A stretch of 64,000 bases of DNA from Saccharomyces paradoxus (Eukaryota; Ascomycota; Saccharomycetes; Saccharomycetales; Saccharomycetaceae), in NCBI RefSeq assembly GCF_002079055.1, contig NC_047501.1, positions 868,001 through 932,000 of the forward strand. The letters run 5' to 3'. Each line of letters begins with the position of its first letter. Position 1 is the stretch's first letter. Of the stretch, positions 29,023 through 39,100 are shown in pieces. Under the pieces are notes generated by a model, which made no database searches, was not told the DNA's origin, and saw only the letters and a list, made by a program, of their open reading frames with translations. Both the position numbers and the translations under genes were made by a program.

Positions 29023-31479
29023 CTACTGAGTTATTCTATTGGAATCTAGAAAATCGGAAAAGTTTTGTATTCTGATATCTCTTGTGCTATGTGGTGTTAA
29101 CACTTGTCCACGAAAAGGTACGCTACCCTGGACGCTAACAACACTTTCCAGTGGTGGTGATTGTACTGTGGTAAGAGATCTTTGTGAAGTGGAAGCAGGG
29201 TGATAATGATGTGCAGTTGGTGGTATCGTTAGTTTATTTTGTGTGATTGTTACTTTCTGTATGTTGGGACCAGATTCGACTCCTTGGCTGTCATCATTTC
29301 CATTATCGTCATCACTGCTACCCCCAAAATCATTTTCTGATCTAACAGGAGTACTCATTGTTGAATAAAGTTTGTTCTTAGTTCTATTAATTATAGAGAG
29401 TTCATAACATGGGGGTGAGAGCAGCTTGACATCTTGGTAAATGGGAGGAACTTCTTCATCCCAGGAGATTCCAAGTCCTGATCTTTCAGTAATCGTTAAT
29501 CTGAACTGCATTCTTAAAACACGTGCAGCACCAGTAGGAACACTCACTATATTGGAGTTATTAGTACCATTAGCTGCCTTCTCTTTATTGATACTATGGT
29601 TAGACTTATTACTATTCACCGGCGTTATATCTTCAGGCTCCATGCGCCGTACCTTTGGTGTATTTCTGTTTGCAAACATTGGAGATAATTCTGCTAGACG
29701 TTGATCAGGATTATGAACATTCATTGTACCGCTATTAGTTTCTTTCTTGTTTTTAGAGTTTGGTTTACGTATAGGTTGCCCATTTGCATATTGTAATGTT
29801 TCTTCTGCAACAACTATTTCCACTGCCAAGATATGGCTTACATATAAACCTAAATTTGGATCCTGTATATCGCAAGCCACATTGATGCTGGATTTCTTAT
29901 TGCTCGTGGTAGGAGTTTGTAGTGTTGATGCATGCATTACCGGATTAGAGACGCCTGAATTAAGTCCCATGCAGTCTATTTCAGTAACTAGCTCAATCTT
30001 TCCATTATTGTCAAAATCAGTCTTCCATCCACTCTTCATTTCTCCCTTGGAAATTATCCGAACTTCTTCTGTAAATAAACTGCTATTGTTTTTTAACTCT
30101 TGTTGAAGTTGCTGCTGTCTTGCACGCTGTTGTTGCATTAGTAGCTCTTGACGTAAAGCGTCATCGCTAGGATGAATGAATTCACTACCAGGTTGATCTT
30201 CCTCATCTTCATTAACAGGATTTTCATCATCCAGTCCAACATTACCAGTTGAAGCTGGACCCGAAGAACTAGGTACTTGTTCACGATCTGGCTCGCCTGG
30301 AAGCCTTTGAGACGGCATATTTTCTAAAGAATTTACCGCAACTCGGATTTGTGGGCCTAGTTCACCATAACGCTTGATATGACTACGTGGCTTTTTACCT
30401 TTTTCTGATTCTTTTATTTTAACCTGCTCTTCTAGTTGTCTCAATTCATGTTTATGCACTGGGCAAGCATGTGCTTTAACTCTTGTGGTTTCTTCAATTC
30501 TCCAACTCAATTTACGCATTCGCCATCTCCTATCCCCAGAAGAAACGCCATCTAATTTCATCTCCAAGGGAAAAGTAGATTTAGGATAAACAACATTAGG
30601 AAGAACCGCAGCGGCAGTTAATTCGGTGGGAGGGAATACTCTTAAAGAATTCTTATCAGGCCCACGCGGTATACTCCGAGTCACAGCAATGGGCATCACT
30701 AGTTGTAACAACTGTTTCTTAGGAGAGCTTCCCTCCTTCCTGGGAGTGGAATGACCAGGGGAGAGGGAATTTCTATAGGGGTCCATGTATGTTACAACAG
30801 CAATAAGTTCGTATTTGACTTGAGTCTCAGCCGTAGAACCGAGTGATGAAGAACACGGGACAGACCCTGGTATAAGATAGGAAAACGGGTAAGAGTGACT
30901 TCCAACGGAAAGATCCTGGGTATTTCTCTGGATTTCCCAGCTTTTCATGTTCGTAATCTTTGTTTTACAGTTCATACAGGTTTGCATGGAGGAAACATTG
31001 GCTACAAACGGCTTATGGAAGTGGATCTTCTGTACCAAACTTAGTGTTACTGACGTGATTGTAATCTTGGTATAGCCGGCCATTATTCTTAAATTAGCAG
31101 GTGTGGGAGAATGGGACGTAGACGTAGAAGACGTTGAAAGAGAAATATTTGACGTAGATGTTGACAAGCTCGACAGTCTAGATGAAAGTGCAGAACCAAA
31201 TGTGCTCTTTCTCTTTAAGCTTTTAGTAGCTGCTGACACGTTGGATTCTGTAATCTTTAAAGACTTATCTTCGCTACTACTGTAGGGATCGATAACCGTC
31301 ACAGTGAAAAGTCCACTTAATACAGCACCTGATGATTCCGTAGCAGATCCATAAAGGACACATGGCGGTGATTCTATATCAACGGAAAGAGTCAGTGGAA
31401 GAATCCGTCCTTTCTTGTTGCTATTACTGTAGCCGTTATTATTGGGCTGATGTCCAGAGGTAAGGCGTGAAAATGCCAT
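29023..31479 (-). CDS. LDB19: Ldb19/Art1, alpha-arrestin adaptor for Rsp5
   Basis: 818 residues, the same length as S. cerevisiae Ldb19 (Art1). It is an alpha-arrestin that recruits the ubiquitin ligase Rsp5 to plasma-membrane nutrient transporters such as Can1, triggering their endocytosis; its activity is inhibited by Npr1 under TORC1 control. The arrestin fold spans roughly residues 25-330 and is broken by Ser-rich and acidic inserts. Two PY motifs for Rsp5 WW domains are visible: PPIY at 678-681 and PPCY at 689-692. Long low-complexity stretches (a Ser-rich segment at ~95-125, a Gln-rich 'QQQRARQQQLQQ' segment, acidic 'SSDDDNGNDD') are likely disordered and carry many phosphorylation sites. 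ATG at 31479. Confidence 0.97.
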   Translation of the reverse strand: MAFSRLTSGHQPNNNGYSNSNKKGRILPLTLSVDIESPPCVLYGSATESSGAVLSGLFTVTVIDPYSSSEDKSLKITESNVSAATKSLKRKSTFGSALSSRLSSLSTSTSNISLSTSSTSTSHSPTPANLRIMAGYTKITITSVTLSLVQKIHFHKPFVANVSSMQTCMNCKTKITNMKSWEIQRNTQDLSVGSHSYPFSYLIPGSVPCSSSLGSTAETQVKYELIAVVTYMDPYRNSLSPGHSTPRKEGSSPKKQLLQLVMPIAVTRSIPRGPDKNSLRVFPPTELTAAAVLPNVVYPKSTFPLEMKLDGVSSGDRRWRMRKLSWRIEETTRVKAHACPVHKHELRQLEEQVKIKESEKGKKPRSHIKRYGELGPQIRVAVNSLENMPSQRLPGEPDREQVPSSSGPASTGNVGLDDENPVNEDEEDQPGSEFIHPSDDALRQELLMQQQRARQQQLQQELKNNSSLFTEEVRIISKGEMKSGWKTDFDNNGKIELVTEIDCMGLNSGVSNPVMHASTLQTPTTSNKKSSINVACDIQDPNLGLYVSHILAVEIVVAEETLQYANGQPIRKPNSKNKKETNSGTMNVHNPDQRLAELSPMFANRNTPKVRRMEPEDITPVNSNKSNHSINKEKAANGTNNSNIVSVPTGAARVLRMQFRLTITERSGLGISWDEEVPPIYQDVKLLSPPCYELSIINRTKNKLYSTMSTPVRSENDFGGSSDDDNGNDDSQGVESGPNIQKVTITQNKLTIPPTAHHYHPASTSQRSLTTVQSPPLESVVSVQGSVPFRGQVLTPHSTRDIRIQNFSDFLDSNRITQ

Positions 31480-31971
31480 GCTAAAATGTATTTTTTAGTG
31501 ATATGTATAATAAGTGCGATCAAAAATTAGCAATTTCTGGATGTTGAATGTGAGCCACAGCGTTCTCCTCCGAAAATGCAAGCTATAACGTGGCTCGACT
31601 TATGATTCCGAAATCAGAAGCTTAAATACTGCAAAAAAAAGGGAGAGTAACAACTAATTGGGTAAAGCAACCAATCTTAATCAAACTTATTATTCAAAGT
31701 ATTCGGATTAAATGCTGTAGTAAAAAAAATGCCTATGGTCTATATGAGTTGCGCTTTTCGTATGGATTCAATAGGTATTGAAGTCAGCTCAAATCACATT
31801 TTTGTCTTGAAGCTTCCGCCAAAAGAAAAAAAAATCGTTAATAGCGACACAGGAAAGCAATTAACTATCACGCTACAGAACGCGATAATGACAGTACGTA
31901 TTTGGTGGTTTTATTAAAGTTATGTATACGTATTCTTCATCCATGGGACTAGGATTTTTCCTTGAGAAACT
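31480..31971. other. Intergenic region: LDB19 promoter and PRO2 3' side
   Basis: 492 bp between two minus-strand genes, A/T-rich and without a recognisable regulator site. A 62-codon plus-strand frame (31729-31917) shows no family resemblance that I recognise. Confidence 0.45.
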
Positions 31972-33342
31972 CTACAATGTGACAGTCTTTACATCTAGAT
32001 CCTTATGAACAAAGGCCTTGTTACCGCCAGCACCGAGATAGTCACTCGCGACCTGACCATCACCTCTTATTTGGTACTGATAGCTAACCAGGCCGTCCAA
32101 ACCAACCGGACCACGTGCGTGAATTTTGGAGGTAGAAATACCTACCTCAGCACCAAAACCGTATCTGAAACCATCCGCAAATCTAGTTGATGCGTTCCAG
32201 TAAACACCAGAGGAGTCGACACCCTTCATAAATTTTTCAGCATTTGCTTTGTTCTCCGTTACAATAGCATCGGTATGTCTCGAAGAATGAGTATTTATGT
32301 GTTGAATAGCCGCTTCTGTAGATGTAACAAATTTGGCAGCCAAATCCAAGGATAAAAATTCCTTATCGAAATCTTGCTCTTCATCGGCATCAACGGTTTT
32401 GGATTGATTTGCTTTTGTTAATTTTCCTAGCTCATTTAGTTTATTAAAATATGCAGTTTTCAAGTCCTTTGTAGCGTGAATAGTCACTCCGCCTTCCGAG
32501 GTTAAGTTTTCCAGAACTTCCCACCATTTCGACAATTTTGGGTTAATTAACAATGTTTCCATAGCATTGCATCCAGCTGGGTAATTAGTCTTAGCGTCTA
32601 AACTAATTCTTTTCGCCTTGGTCAAATCTGCCTCTTCATCCAAGTAAATTGAGCAAATACCGTCTGCATGGCCCAGCACGGGAATTTTTGTGGTGTCCTT
32701 GATTTTTCTCACTAAGGCATTAGAACCACGAGGAACAACTAAGTCAATGTACTCATCTTGATCCAACAAATCGGAAACATCCTGTCTGGTTTCGATCAAT
32801 TGCACGGAGCCCACAGGAACGCCAGTGTGACTTTGGAATTGCGCAATGGTGTCATTAACGATCTTTGACATTTCCCTGAACGTGTTCACAGACTCTTTAC
32901 CACCTTTCAAAATTGCAGCATTGCCCGACTTGATACTCAATGCAGTAATATTGGCAATTACTTCTGGACGGGATTCAAAGATAACTAACAAAACACCGAC
33001 TGGAGCGGTAACTTGGTACAACGTCAAGCCATCATCTAATTCTCTGGCCATTTTAACCTTACCAACAGGGTCTTCCAACTCGGCTACGTCTCTGACACCT
33101 TGTAACATGACATCAAACTTGTCCCCTTTAAACAGGTCGAGACGTTTTAGTAAAGAATCCGCCAGACCAGTCTCTTTAGCAACAGCTAAGTCCATTTTAT
33201 TGGCCTTTTCAATGGCATGCGCATTAGCCTTTAGGGCATCGTGAATTTTGTATAAGATATCTGACCTACCCTCGTTCGAGATGGTCTTCAAAATATTACC
33301 TGCTTTACGAGCGTTTTGAGCTATTTGTTGTGAATTGGACAT
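31972..33342 (-). CDS. PRO2: Pro2, gamma-glutamyl phosphate reductase
   Basis: 456 residues, as in S. cerevisiae. It catalyses the second step of proline synthesis, reducing gamma-glutamyl phosphate to glutamate-5-semialdehyde with NADPH, after Pro1 kinase; cytosolic. It has the aldehyde-dehydrogenase fold. 'SGNAAILKGGKES' is the conserved nucleotide-site region. The catalytic cysteine is Cys258 in 'NYPAGCNAMET', and 'HTDAIVTEN' and 'NASTRFADGFRYGFGAEVGIST' are family signatures. The ATG at 33342 (MSNSQQIAQNARKAG) matches the known start and has A at -3. Another in-frame ATG 18 codons upstream (33396) has T at -3 and adds a polar stretch with no clear role. A Gcn4-type TGACTCA lies about 116 bp upstream, as expected for amino-acid biosynthesis. 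Confidence 0.97.
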   Translation of the reverse strand: MSNSQQIAQNARKAGNILKTISNEGRSDILYKIHDALKANAHAIEKANKMDLAVAKETGLADSLLKRLDLFKGDKFDVMLQGVRDVAELEDPVGKVKMARELDDGLTLYQVTAPVGVLLVIFESRPEVIANITALSIKSGNAAILKGGKESVNTFREMSKIVNDTIAQFQSHTGVPVGSVQLIETRQDVSDLLDQDEYIDLVVPRGSNALVRKIKDTTKIPVLGHADGICSIYLDEEADLTKAKRISLDAKTNYPAGCNAMETLLINPKLSKWWEVLENLTSEGGVTIHATKDLKTAYFNKLNELGKLTKANQSKTVDADEEQDFDKEFLSLDLAAKFVTSTEAAIQHINTHSSRHTDAIVTENKANAEKFMKGVDSSGVYWNASTRFADGFRYGFGAEVGISTSKIHARGPVGLDGLVSYQYQIRGDGQVASDYLGAGGNKAFVHKDLDVKTVTL

Positions 33343-33662
33343 CTTTATATTGGTTTCTGTGCTCCTTTGATTCTTATTCTTCTCACCAATATGCATTTAC
33401 TTTTACTCTTCCCTTCTTGAAGCGTTAAAAAAACGGCTGCCGACTTTTTTTCATTTTTGACTCATTAACCCAACGCCATAAATGAAGAACGAAATTTGGC
33501 CACTGCATCGCCTTTGCTGTCTCATCGATTCAAATGTCCATGCGCGTTAATTAATGTGTATAAATTATATATATGTATATATAGGCGTCTATTACTATGC
33601 TTGGGGCTGATTTCCTATTTGTACGTGAACCTCGTTTATAAGAGAACTTTTTTTTTTGACCT
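33343..33662. other. Intergenic region: PRO2 promoter and FRT1 3' side
   Basis: 320 bp. Besides the Gcn4-type site it has a TATATATGTATATA stretch (33566-33582), near the FRT1 3' end. No gene is seen. Confidence 0.5.
33458..33464. promoter_or_regulatory. Gcn4 site (TGACTCA) upstream of PRO2
   Basis: An exact TGACTCA, followed by T, lies about 116 bp upstream of the PRO2 ATG. It is the optimal Gcn4 heptamer in front of an amino-acid biosynthesis gene. Confidence 0.6.
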
Positions 33663-35465
33663 TTAATGGGCAAAAAATCGAGTTATCAAATTTTTGACAT
33701 AAATGATGAAGCCGCACATCAAAACCAATGCAATGATGTCAATAATAAAGTACCTATAGAGGTAGATGGATTTCGTGTTATTTTTCGATTTATTCAACAC
33801 ATTCTTCAGCTCTATCAAACTATCCATTTCCCTTAGGGAGGACTTTTGTTTACTTAACCTTTCCTGACAAACTTCCATTCTCCTTTCCAATCCTTGTAGT
33901 TGCACTACACTTTCTTCCACCGAGGTCTTTAATTCATTAATAAATGCCCTATCATCATCCTCGTCAAAGTCTGATCTCAACTTGACCAAGAATTGTTCAA
34001 CCACCGTGGTCCGCAAGGTGGTCATTTCGTCTAATAAAAGGGTCAATTCTCCCGATAGAAGGTCGTATTTTTGTATCGTCTTTTGAACGTTGTTTTCATT
34101 CTTGATTATTGTATCATTTAAATTTCTTCTCATTTCATTTTCGATTTTCACTAGAAGTGCCGAAATGTGATTTTGATAGTAATTTAGTTCATCAATGTTA
34201 TCATTCAAATTTGAATTACTCTTTGAAATAGAGTTTGAGCTGGAATCAGGAGTAACCGCAGAAACTTTGTTATTGTTCACCTTCAGTACGCTCTTGAGCT
34301 TCGTGGAAGAATCTGCTGACTTCTGTCTATCCAGTGAATACTTAAATCCTAAGGCATCATATCCAGGGACAGTCGAAGAGCTTGATGAGTTCCTTGCTTT
34401 CCTCTTGTTAGTTAAATGGCCCAAAGAGGGGTACACACCGTTTAAGCTTCTTCTGTCTACATCTTCTGAATCCGATGATGCAGATGATGTAGACGAAAAG
34501 GCTGACGACGACAAAAAGGTTGGTACGTTAGAACGTGAATACAAAAATGATGAAGAATCGTTGACGGCGGAACCGTCCAAATCATGATAAAACAAAGATG
34601 TACTGGGGGAGGAGTTTACGGAAAGTTGTGATTGAGAATGCGTGTTCCCTGATTTAATGCCGCCAGCGGTGGATGAGGGCTCAAACACTACCGACTCCCT
34701 CAACGTATCGAAAGGATCTGAATTCCCCAACGAAGGCTGCAAAAATTGGTTCACCAATCGTTTCCTCTCATAATCAAAAGAACCCGCGGATGATCTGCGT
34801 TGCGAAGAGGAGGAGCCCTGTATTTGATTGAAAGCTAGCCCAGTATGGCAGCTTTGGAAAACGGACATCGACCCACGACGTCCCCTACTAAGGCAAAACA
34901 TCCTGGCCCTATTAGAGTTACAATCATTTTTTGCTGACACTCTGAATGGATCATCTAAACTGGATGCCCCACTATACGATCTACGGTGTCGGCTCACTCT
35001 ATTATCAATGTCATCCTCAAACAAAAAGTCACTAAACTTCCCGGTTTTGGTGGACCCTAGGACAGGCAGGCTAGACATCTCCAACGAGTGTTGTCGTACC
35101 CCATGTGCCCTATTCTTCGCCACATGTAAATGTCTCCTATCATGCGACACAGGCTGTTTCTCCTTCTCCTTCTCCCTTTCCTTTTGTAAAAGCGATCCTA
35201 GATTAACTTCAGTACTTGGCCTTGGCACCACCGGATTATCATTCACTGCTATGACAGGCAGCCTAGAAGATGATTTCGAAAAGTGTGCAATACTTGTATT
35301 TGTTTGTACTGGTTGCGGCTGTGGCTGTAGAATGGGTTCCTTTACCTTCACTGCGTCGCCACTGGAAGCCCTTCTTCCCTTACAAAAGCCTCTTGGGAAC
35401 GAGGGAGGTAACAGAGTACAGTTCCTTGATCCAGGATTTTCCATCCTGTCAATTAGCAAGTTCAT
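33663..35465 (-). CDS. FRT1: Frt1/Hph1, tail-anchored ER calcineurin target
   Basis: 600 residues (602 in S. cerevisiae). Frt1 is a tail-anchored ER membrane protein dephosphorylated by calcineurin; it promotes growth under high Na+, alkaline pH and wall stress and interacts with its paralogue Frt2 and with Sec63/Sec62. The N-terminal two-thirds are Ser-rich and disordered. The calcineurin docking motif PVIAVN (a PxIxIT variant) is visible at residues 70-75. A coiled-coil region runs from ~430 to 560 (e.g. '[28 protein letters not shown]'). A single C-terminal hydrophobic segment ([21 protein letters not shown], about 570-592) is followed by a short basic tail, as in a tail anchor. ATG at 35465. 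Confidence 0.96.
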   Translation of the reverse strand: MNLLIDRMENPGSRNCTLLPPSFPRGFCKGRRASSGDAVKVKEPILQPQPQPVQTNTSIAHFSKSSSRLPVIAVNDNPVVPRPSTEVNLGSLLQKEREKEKEKQPVSHDRRHLHVAKNRAHGVRQHSLEMSSLPVLGSTKTGKFSDFLFEDDIDNRVSRHRRSYSGASSLDDPFRVSAKNDCNSNRARMFCLSRGRRGSMSVFQSCHTGLAFNQIQGSSSSQRRSSAGSFDYERKRLVNQFLQPSLGNSDPFDTLRESVVFEPSSTAGGIKSGNTHSQSQLSVNSSPSTSLFYHDLDGSAVNDSSSFLYSRSNVPTFLSSSAFSSTSSASSDSEDVDRRSLNGVYPSLGHLTNKRKARNSSSSSTVPGYDALGFKYSLDRQKSADSSTKLKSVLKVNNNKVSAVTPDSSSNSISKSNSNLNDNIDELNYYQNHISALLVKIENEMRRNLNDTIIKNENNVQKTIQKYDLLSGELTLLLDEMTTLRTTVVEQFLVKLRSDFDEDDDRAFINELKTSVEESVVQLQGLERRMEVCQERLSKQKSSLREMDSLIELKNVLNKSKNNTKSIYLYRYFIIDIIALVLMCGFIIYVKNLITRFFAH

Positions 35466-36153
35466 TTCCGCCTTAATGTATCAGCTATAATTCGAACTAA
35501 AAAAAAGGCAAAAAAAAATAGAGTGATAGGAAGCTCTTTCCTCCACAAATAGAGTGATCTACTCGAACACCTGTCAATAAATAAACAGGCTCGGACACGC
35601 CTCAAAACTCCTGTCACTGGTTTATCTTTCTTGTTGAAGTACGATGTGTCAAGCCGGCATTTCTCGATGCTTATCTGGTTTAGTTTACGCTGTTAAAACC
35701 AAAACCCCAACAGGTTTTCGAGCCCTAGCGTATGTAGGGTTAATCTGGATACTACATAGGTGAATTTGATCATTAACAGTTTCACCTAATGACACATTTT
35801 CAAAAAGATAGGGCATGTGCTATTACCCGTCTCAGGGCTACTTGTGATTTTTTCCTTTTTTTTTGTTTATGATCGCGCTTCTCGAAAAGCCAAATATCAG
35901 AAATCCCAAACACGCTTCATTTGATACGATTTATAGTCTGCGTTTCAGAAATCTACTGATCTTGTAGGCCAATCAGAAAACAAAAATTCTTCGCAAAGGC
36001 ATTCCACTTTTCCCGCTTGAAGTTGTTTAGTCGATTTCTGCCTCATTGCTTGTTTTTCGTTTTTTAAGGTACTATTCAACGCCACTCCATTGGACAGCGA
36101 TACATATACCATTGTACATATAAGACATAAAGCCACAGCTATCACAGCATAGG
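35466..36153. other. Divergent intergenic region FRT1-MYO2
   Basis: 688 bp. It contains a Reb1 site and poly-A stretches near FRT1. A minus-strand frame at 35945-36175 overlaps the MYO2 start but begins with GTG; its ATG-started part is only about 55 codons and carries no domain. Confidence 0.5.
35823..35829. promoter_or_regulatory. Reb1 site in the FRT1-MYO2 divergent promoter
   Basis: An exact TTACCCG lies roughly midway between the divergent FRT1 and MYO2 starts, about 325 bp upstream of MYO2. Reb1 sites often serve divergent promoters. Confidence 0.5.
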
Positions 36154-39100
36154 ATGTCGTTTGAAGTGGGTACACGATGCTGGTATCCTCACAAAGAATT
36201 GGGCTGGATTGGGGCGGAAGTAACCAAAAATGAGTTCAACGACGGCAAGTACCACCTGGAGTTGCAACTGGAAGACGATGAAGTCGTGTCCGTGGACACA
36301 AAAGACTTAAATAACGATAAGGACCAATCTTTGCCGCTTCTTAGAAACCCTCCCATTTTGGAAGCGACGGAAGATTTGACTTCTCTATCATACTTGAATG
36401 AGCCTGCGGTTTTACATGCCATCAAACAGCGTTATTCTCAATTGAATATCTACACGTACTCGGGTATCGTGCTGATCGCTACAAACCCTTTTGACCGCGT
36501 CGACCAGCTTTATACACAAGACATGATTCAGGCTTATGCGGGCAAACGCAGAGGTGAACTGGAACCTCACTTGTTTGCCATTGCCGAAGAAGCGTATAGA
36601 TTGATGAAGAATGACAAACAAAATCAAACCATTGTCGTAAGCGGTGAGTCTGGTGCCGGTAAAACAGTTTCCGCCAAGTATATTATGCGTTATTTTGCTT
36701 CTGTCGAGGAGGAAAATTCTGCTACTGTACAACATCAAGTGGAAATGTCTGAAACAGAACAAAAGATTCTAGCCACAAATCCCATTATGGAAGCATTCGG
36801 TAATGCTAAAACTACCAGAAATGACAACTCTTCCAGATTTGGTAAGTATCTAGAAATTTTATTCGATAAGGACACATCTATCATTGGAGCAAGGATCCGC
36901 ACGTACTTACTGGAACGTTCCAGATTAGTTTATCAGCCTCCAAGTGAAAGAAACTATCACATATTTTATCAATTAATGGCTGGATTACCAGACCAGACTA
37001 AGGAAGAGTTGCACCTTACAGATGCCTCGGATTATTTCTACATGAACCAAGGTGGCGACACCAAGATTAACGGTATCGACGATGCCAAGGAATACAAAAT
37101 TACAGTTGATGCGTTGACACTAGTCGGGATCACCAAGGAAACTCAACACCAAATATTCAAGATTTTGGCCGCACTTCTGCATATCGGTAACATAGAAATA
37201 AAGAAAACTAGGAATGATGCCTCATTATCTGCTGATGAGCCAAATCTGAAACTCGCGTGCGAATTGTTGGGCATTGATGCCTACAATTTCGCCAAATGGA
37301 TCACCAAAAGGCAAATCATTACAAGATCAGAGAAGATCGTTTCGAACCTAAACTATAACCAAGCTTTGGTTGCCAAAGATTCCGTAGCCAAGTTCATTTA
37401 TTCTGCCCTTTTCGACTGGCTTGTTGAGAATATCAACACCGTGTTATGCAACCCGGCTGTGAACGACCAAATTAGCTCATTCATTGGTGTTCTAGATATT
37501 TATGGATTTGAACATTTTGAGAAAAATTCATTTGAACAATTTTGTATTAACTATGCCAACGAAAAACTACAACAAGAGTTCAACCAACACGTTTTCAAAT
37601 TAGAGCAAGAAGAATACGTTAAAGAAGAAATCGAATGGTCGTTTATAGAATTTAACGATAATCAACCTTGTATTGATCTGATTGAAAATAAATTGGGTAT
37701 TTTATCACTGCTTGACGAAGAAAGTAGATTACCTGCTGGTTCTGACGAATCTTGGACACAAAAACTTTATCAAACTTTGGATAAATCCCCTACAAATAAG
37801 GTGTTTTCTAAACCAAGGTTTGGGCAGACTAAATTTATCGTGAGTCATTATGCTCTTGATGTTGCCTATGACGTGGAAGGATTTATTGAAAAGAATAGAG
37901 ACACTGTGTCCGACGGACATTTGGAAGTGCTGAAGGCCTCTACCAACGAGACATTAATAAATATCTTAGAAGGATTGGAAAAAGCTGCCAAAAAACTGGA
38001 AGAAGCCAAAAAGCTTGAATTAGAACAAGCTGGCAGTAAAAAACCGGGACCGATAAGAACGGTTAACAGGAAACCTACTTTGGGTTCCATGTTTAAGCAA
38101 TCTTTAATTGAACTAATGAATACCATCAACTCAACTAATGTTCATTACATTCGTTGTATAAAGCCGAATGCAGATAAAGAAGCTTGGCAATTCGATAATT
38201 TGATGGTATTGTCTCAACTCAGAGCCTGTGGTGTTTTGGAAACCATTAGAATATCTTGTGCTGGGTTTCCTTCTAGGTGGACTTTTGAAGAATTTGTATT
38301 AAGGTACTACATTTTGATACCACATGAGGAGTGGGACCTAATTTTCAAAAAAAAGGAAACCACGGAAGAAGACATCATATCAGTGGTGAAAATGATTTTA
38401 GATGCTACTGTGAAGGACAAATCCAAATATCAGATTGGTAATACAAAAATTTTCTTCAAAGCTGGTATGCTTGCTTATCTGGAAAAACTGAGAAGCAACA
38501 AGATGCATAATTCCATTGTCACAATTCAAAAGAAAATTAGAGCTAAATATTACCGTAAACAATATTTGCAAATATCACAATCCATCAATAATTTGCAGAG
38601 CAACGTCAAAGGTTTCGTTATTCGTCAACGCGCTAATCATGAAATGAAAGTTAATTGTGCGAACTTACTGCAAGCTGCTTATAGAGGTCATGCGATCCGT
38701 GCCAGCGTGTTCAATGTACTGAAAGCAATCATAAGTTTGCAAACGAAGATTAGAAAAGAATTAAAACAAAGACAACTGAGACAGGAACATGAATACAATG
38801 CTGCGGTAACTATTCAAAGTAAAGTCAGAACTTTTGAGCCGAGATCTAGATTTTTATGCACTAAAAGGGACACTGTTGTTGTCCAATCATTGATCAGAAG
38901 AAGAGTTGCTCAACGAAAATTGAAGCAATTGAAGGCTGACGCCAAATCAGTCAATCATTTGAAAGAAGTAAGTTATAAGTTAGAGAATAAAGTGATTGAA
39001 CTAACGCAAAACCTAGCATCTAAGGTCAAAGAAAATAAAGAAATGACAGAAAGAATTAAAGAATTGCAGGTTCAAGTGGAAGAGAGTGCCAAATTACAAG

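Noticed and set aside
34828-35490. 220-codon plus-strand frame opposite FRT1
   Set aside because: Shadow of the Ser-rich FRT1 reading frame (Ser-rich sense giving Leu/Cys/Arg-rich antisense); position of the dubious YOR325W. No ribosomal or family evidence.
35945-36175. 76-codon minus-strand frame with a hydrophobic N-terminus overlapping the MYO2 start
   Set aside because: Its apparent start at 36175 is GTG, not ATG. From the first real ATG only about 55 codons remain and much of the hydrophobic segment is lost.
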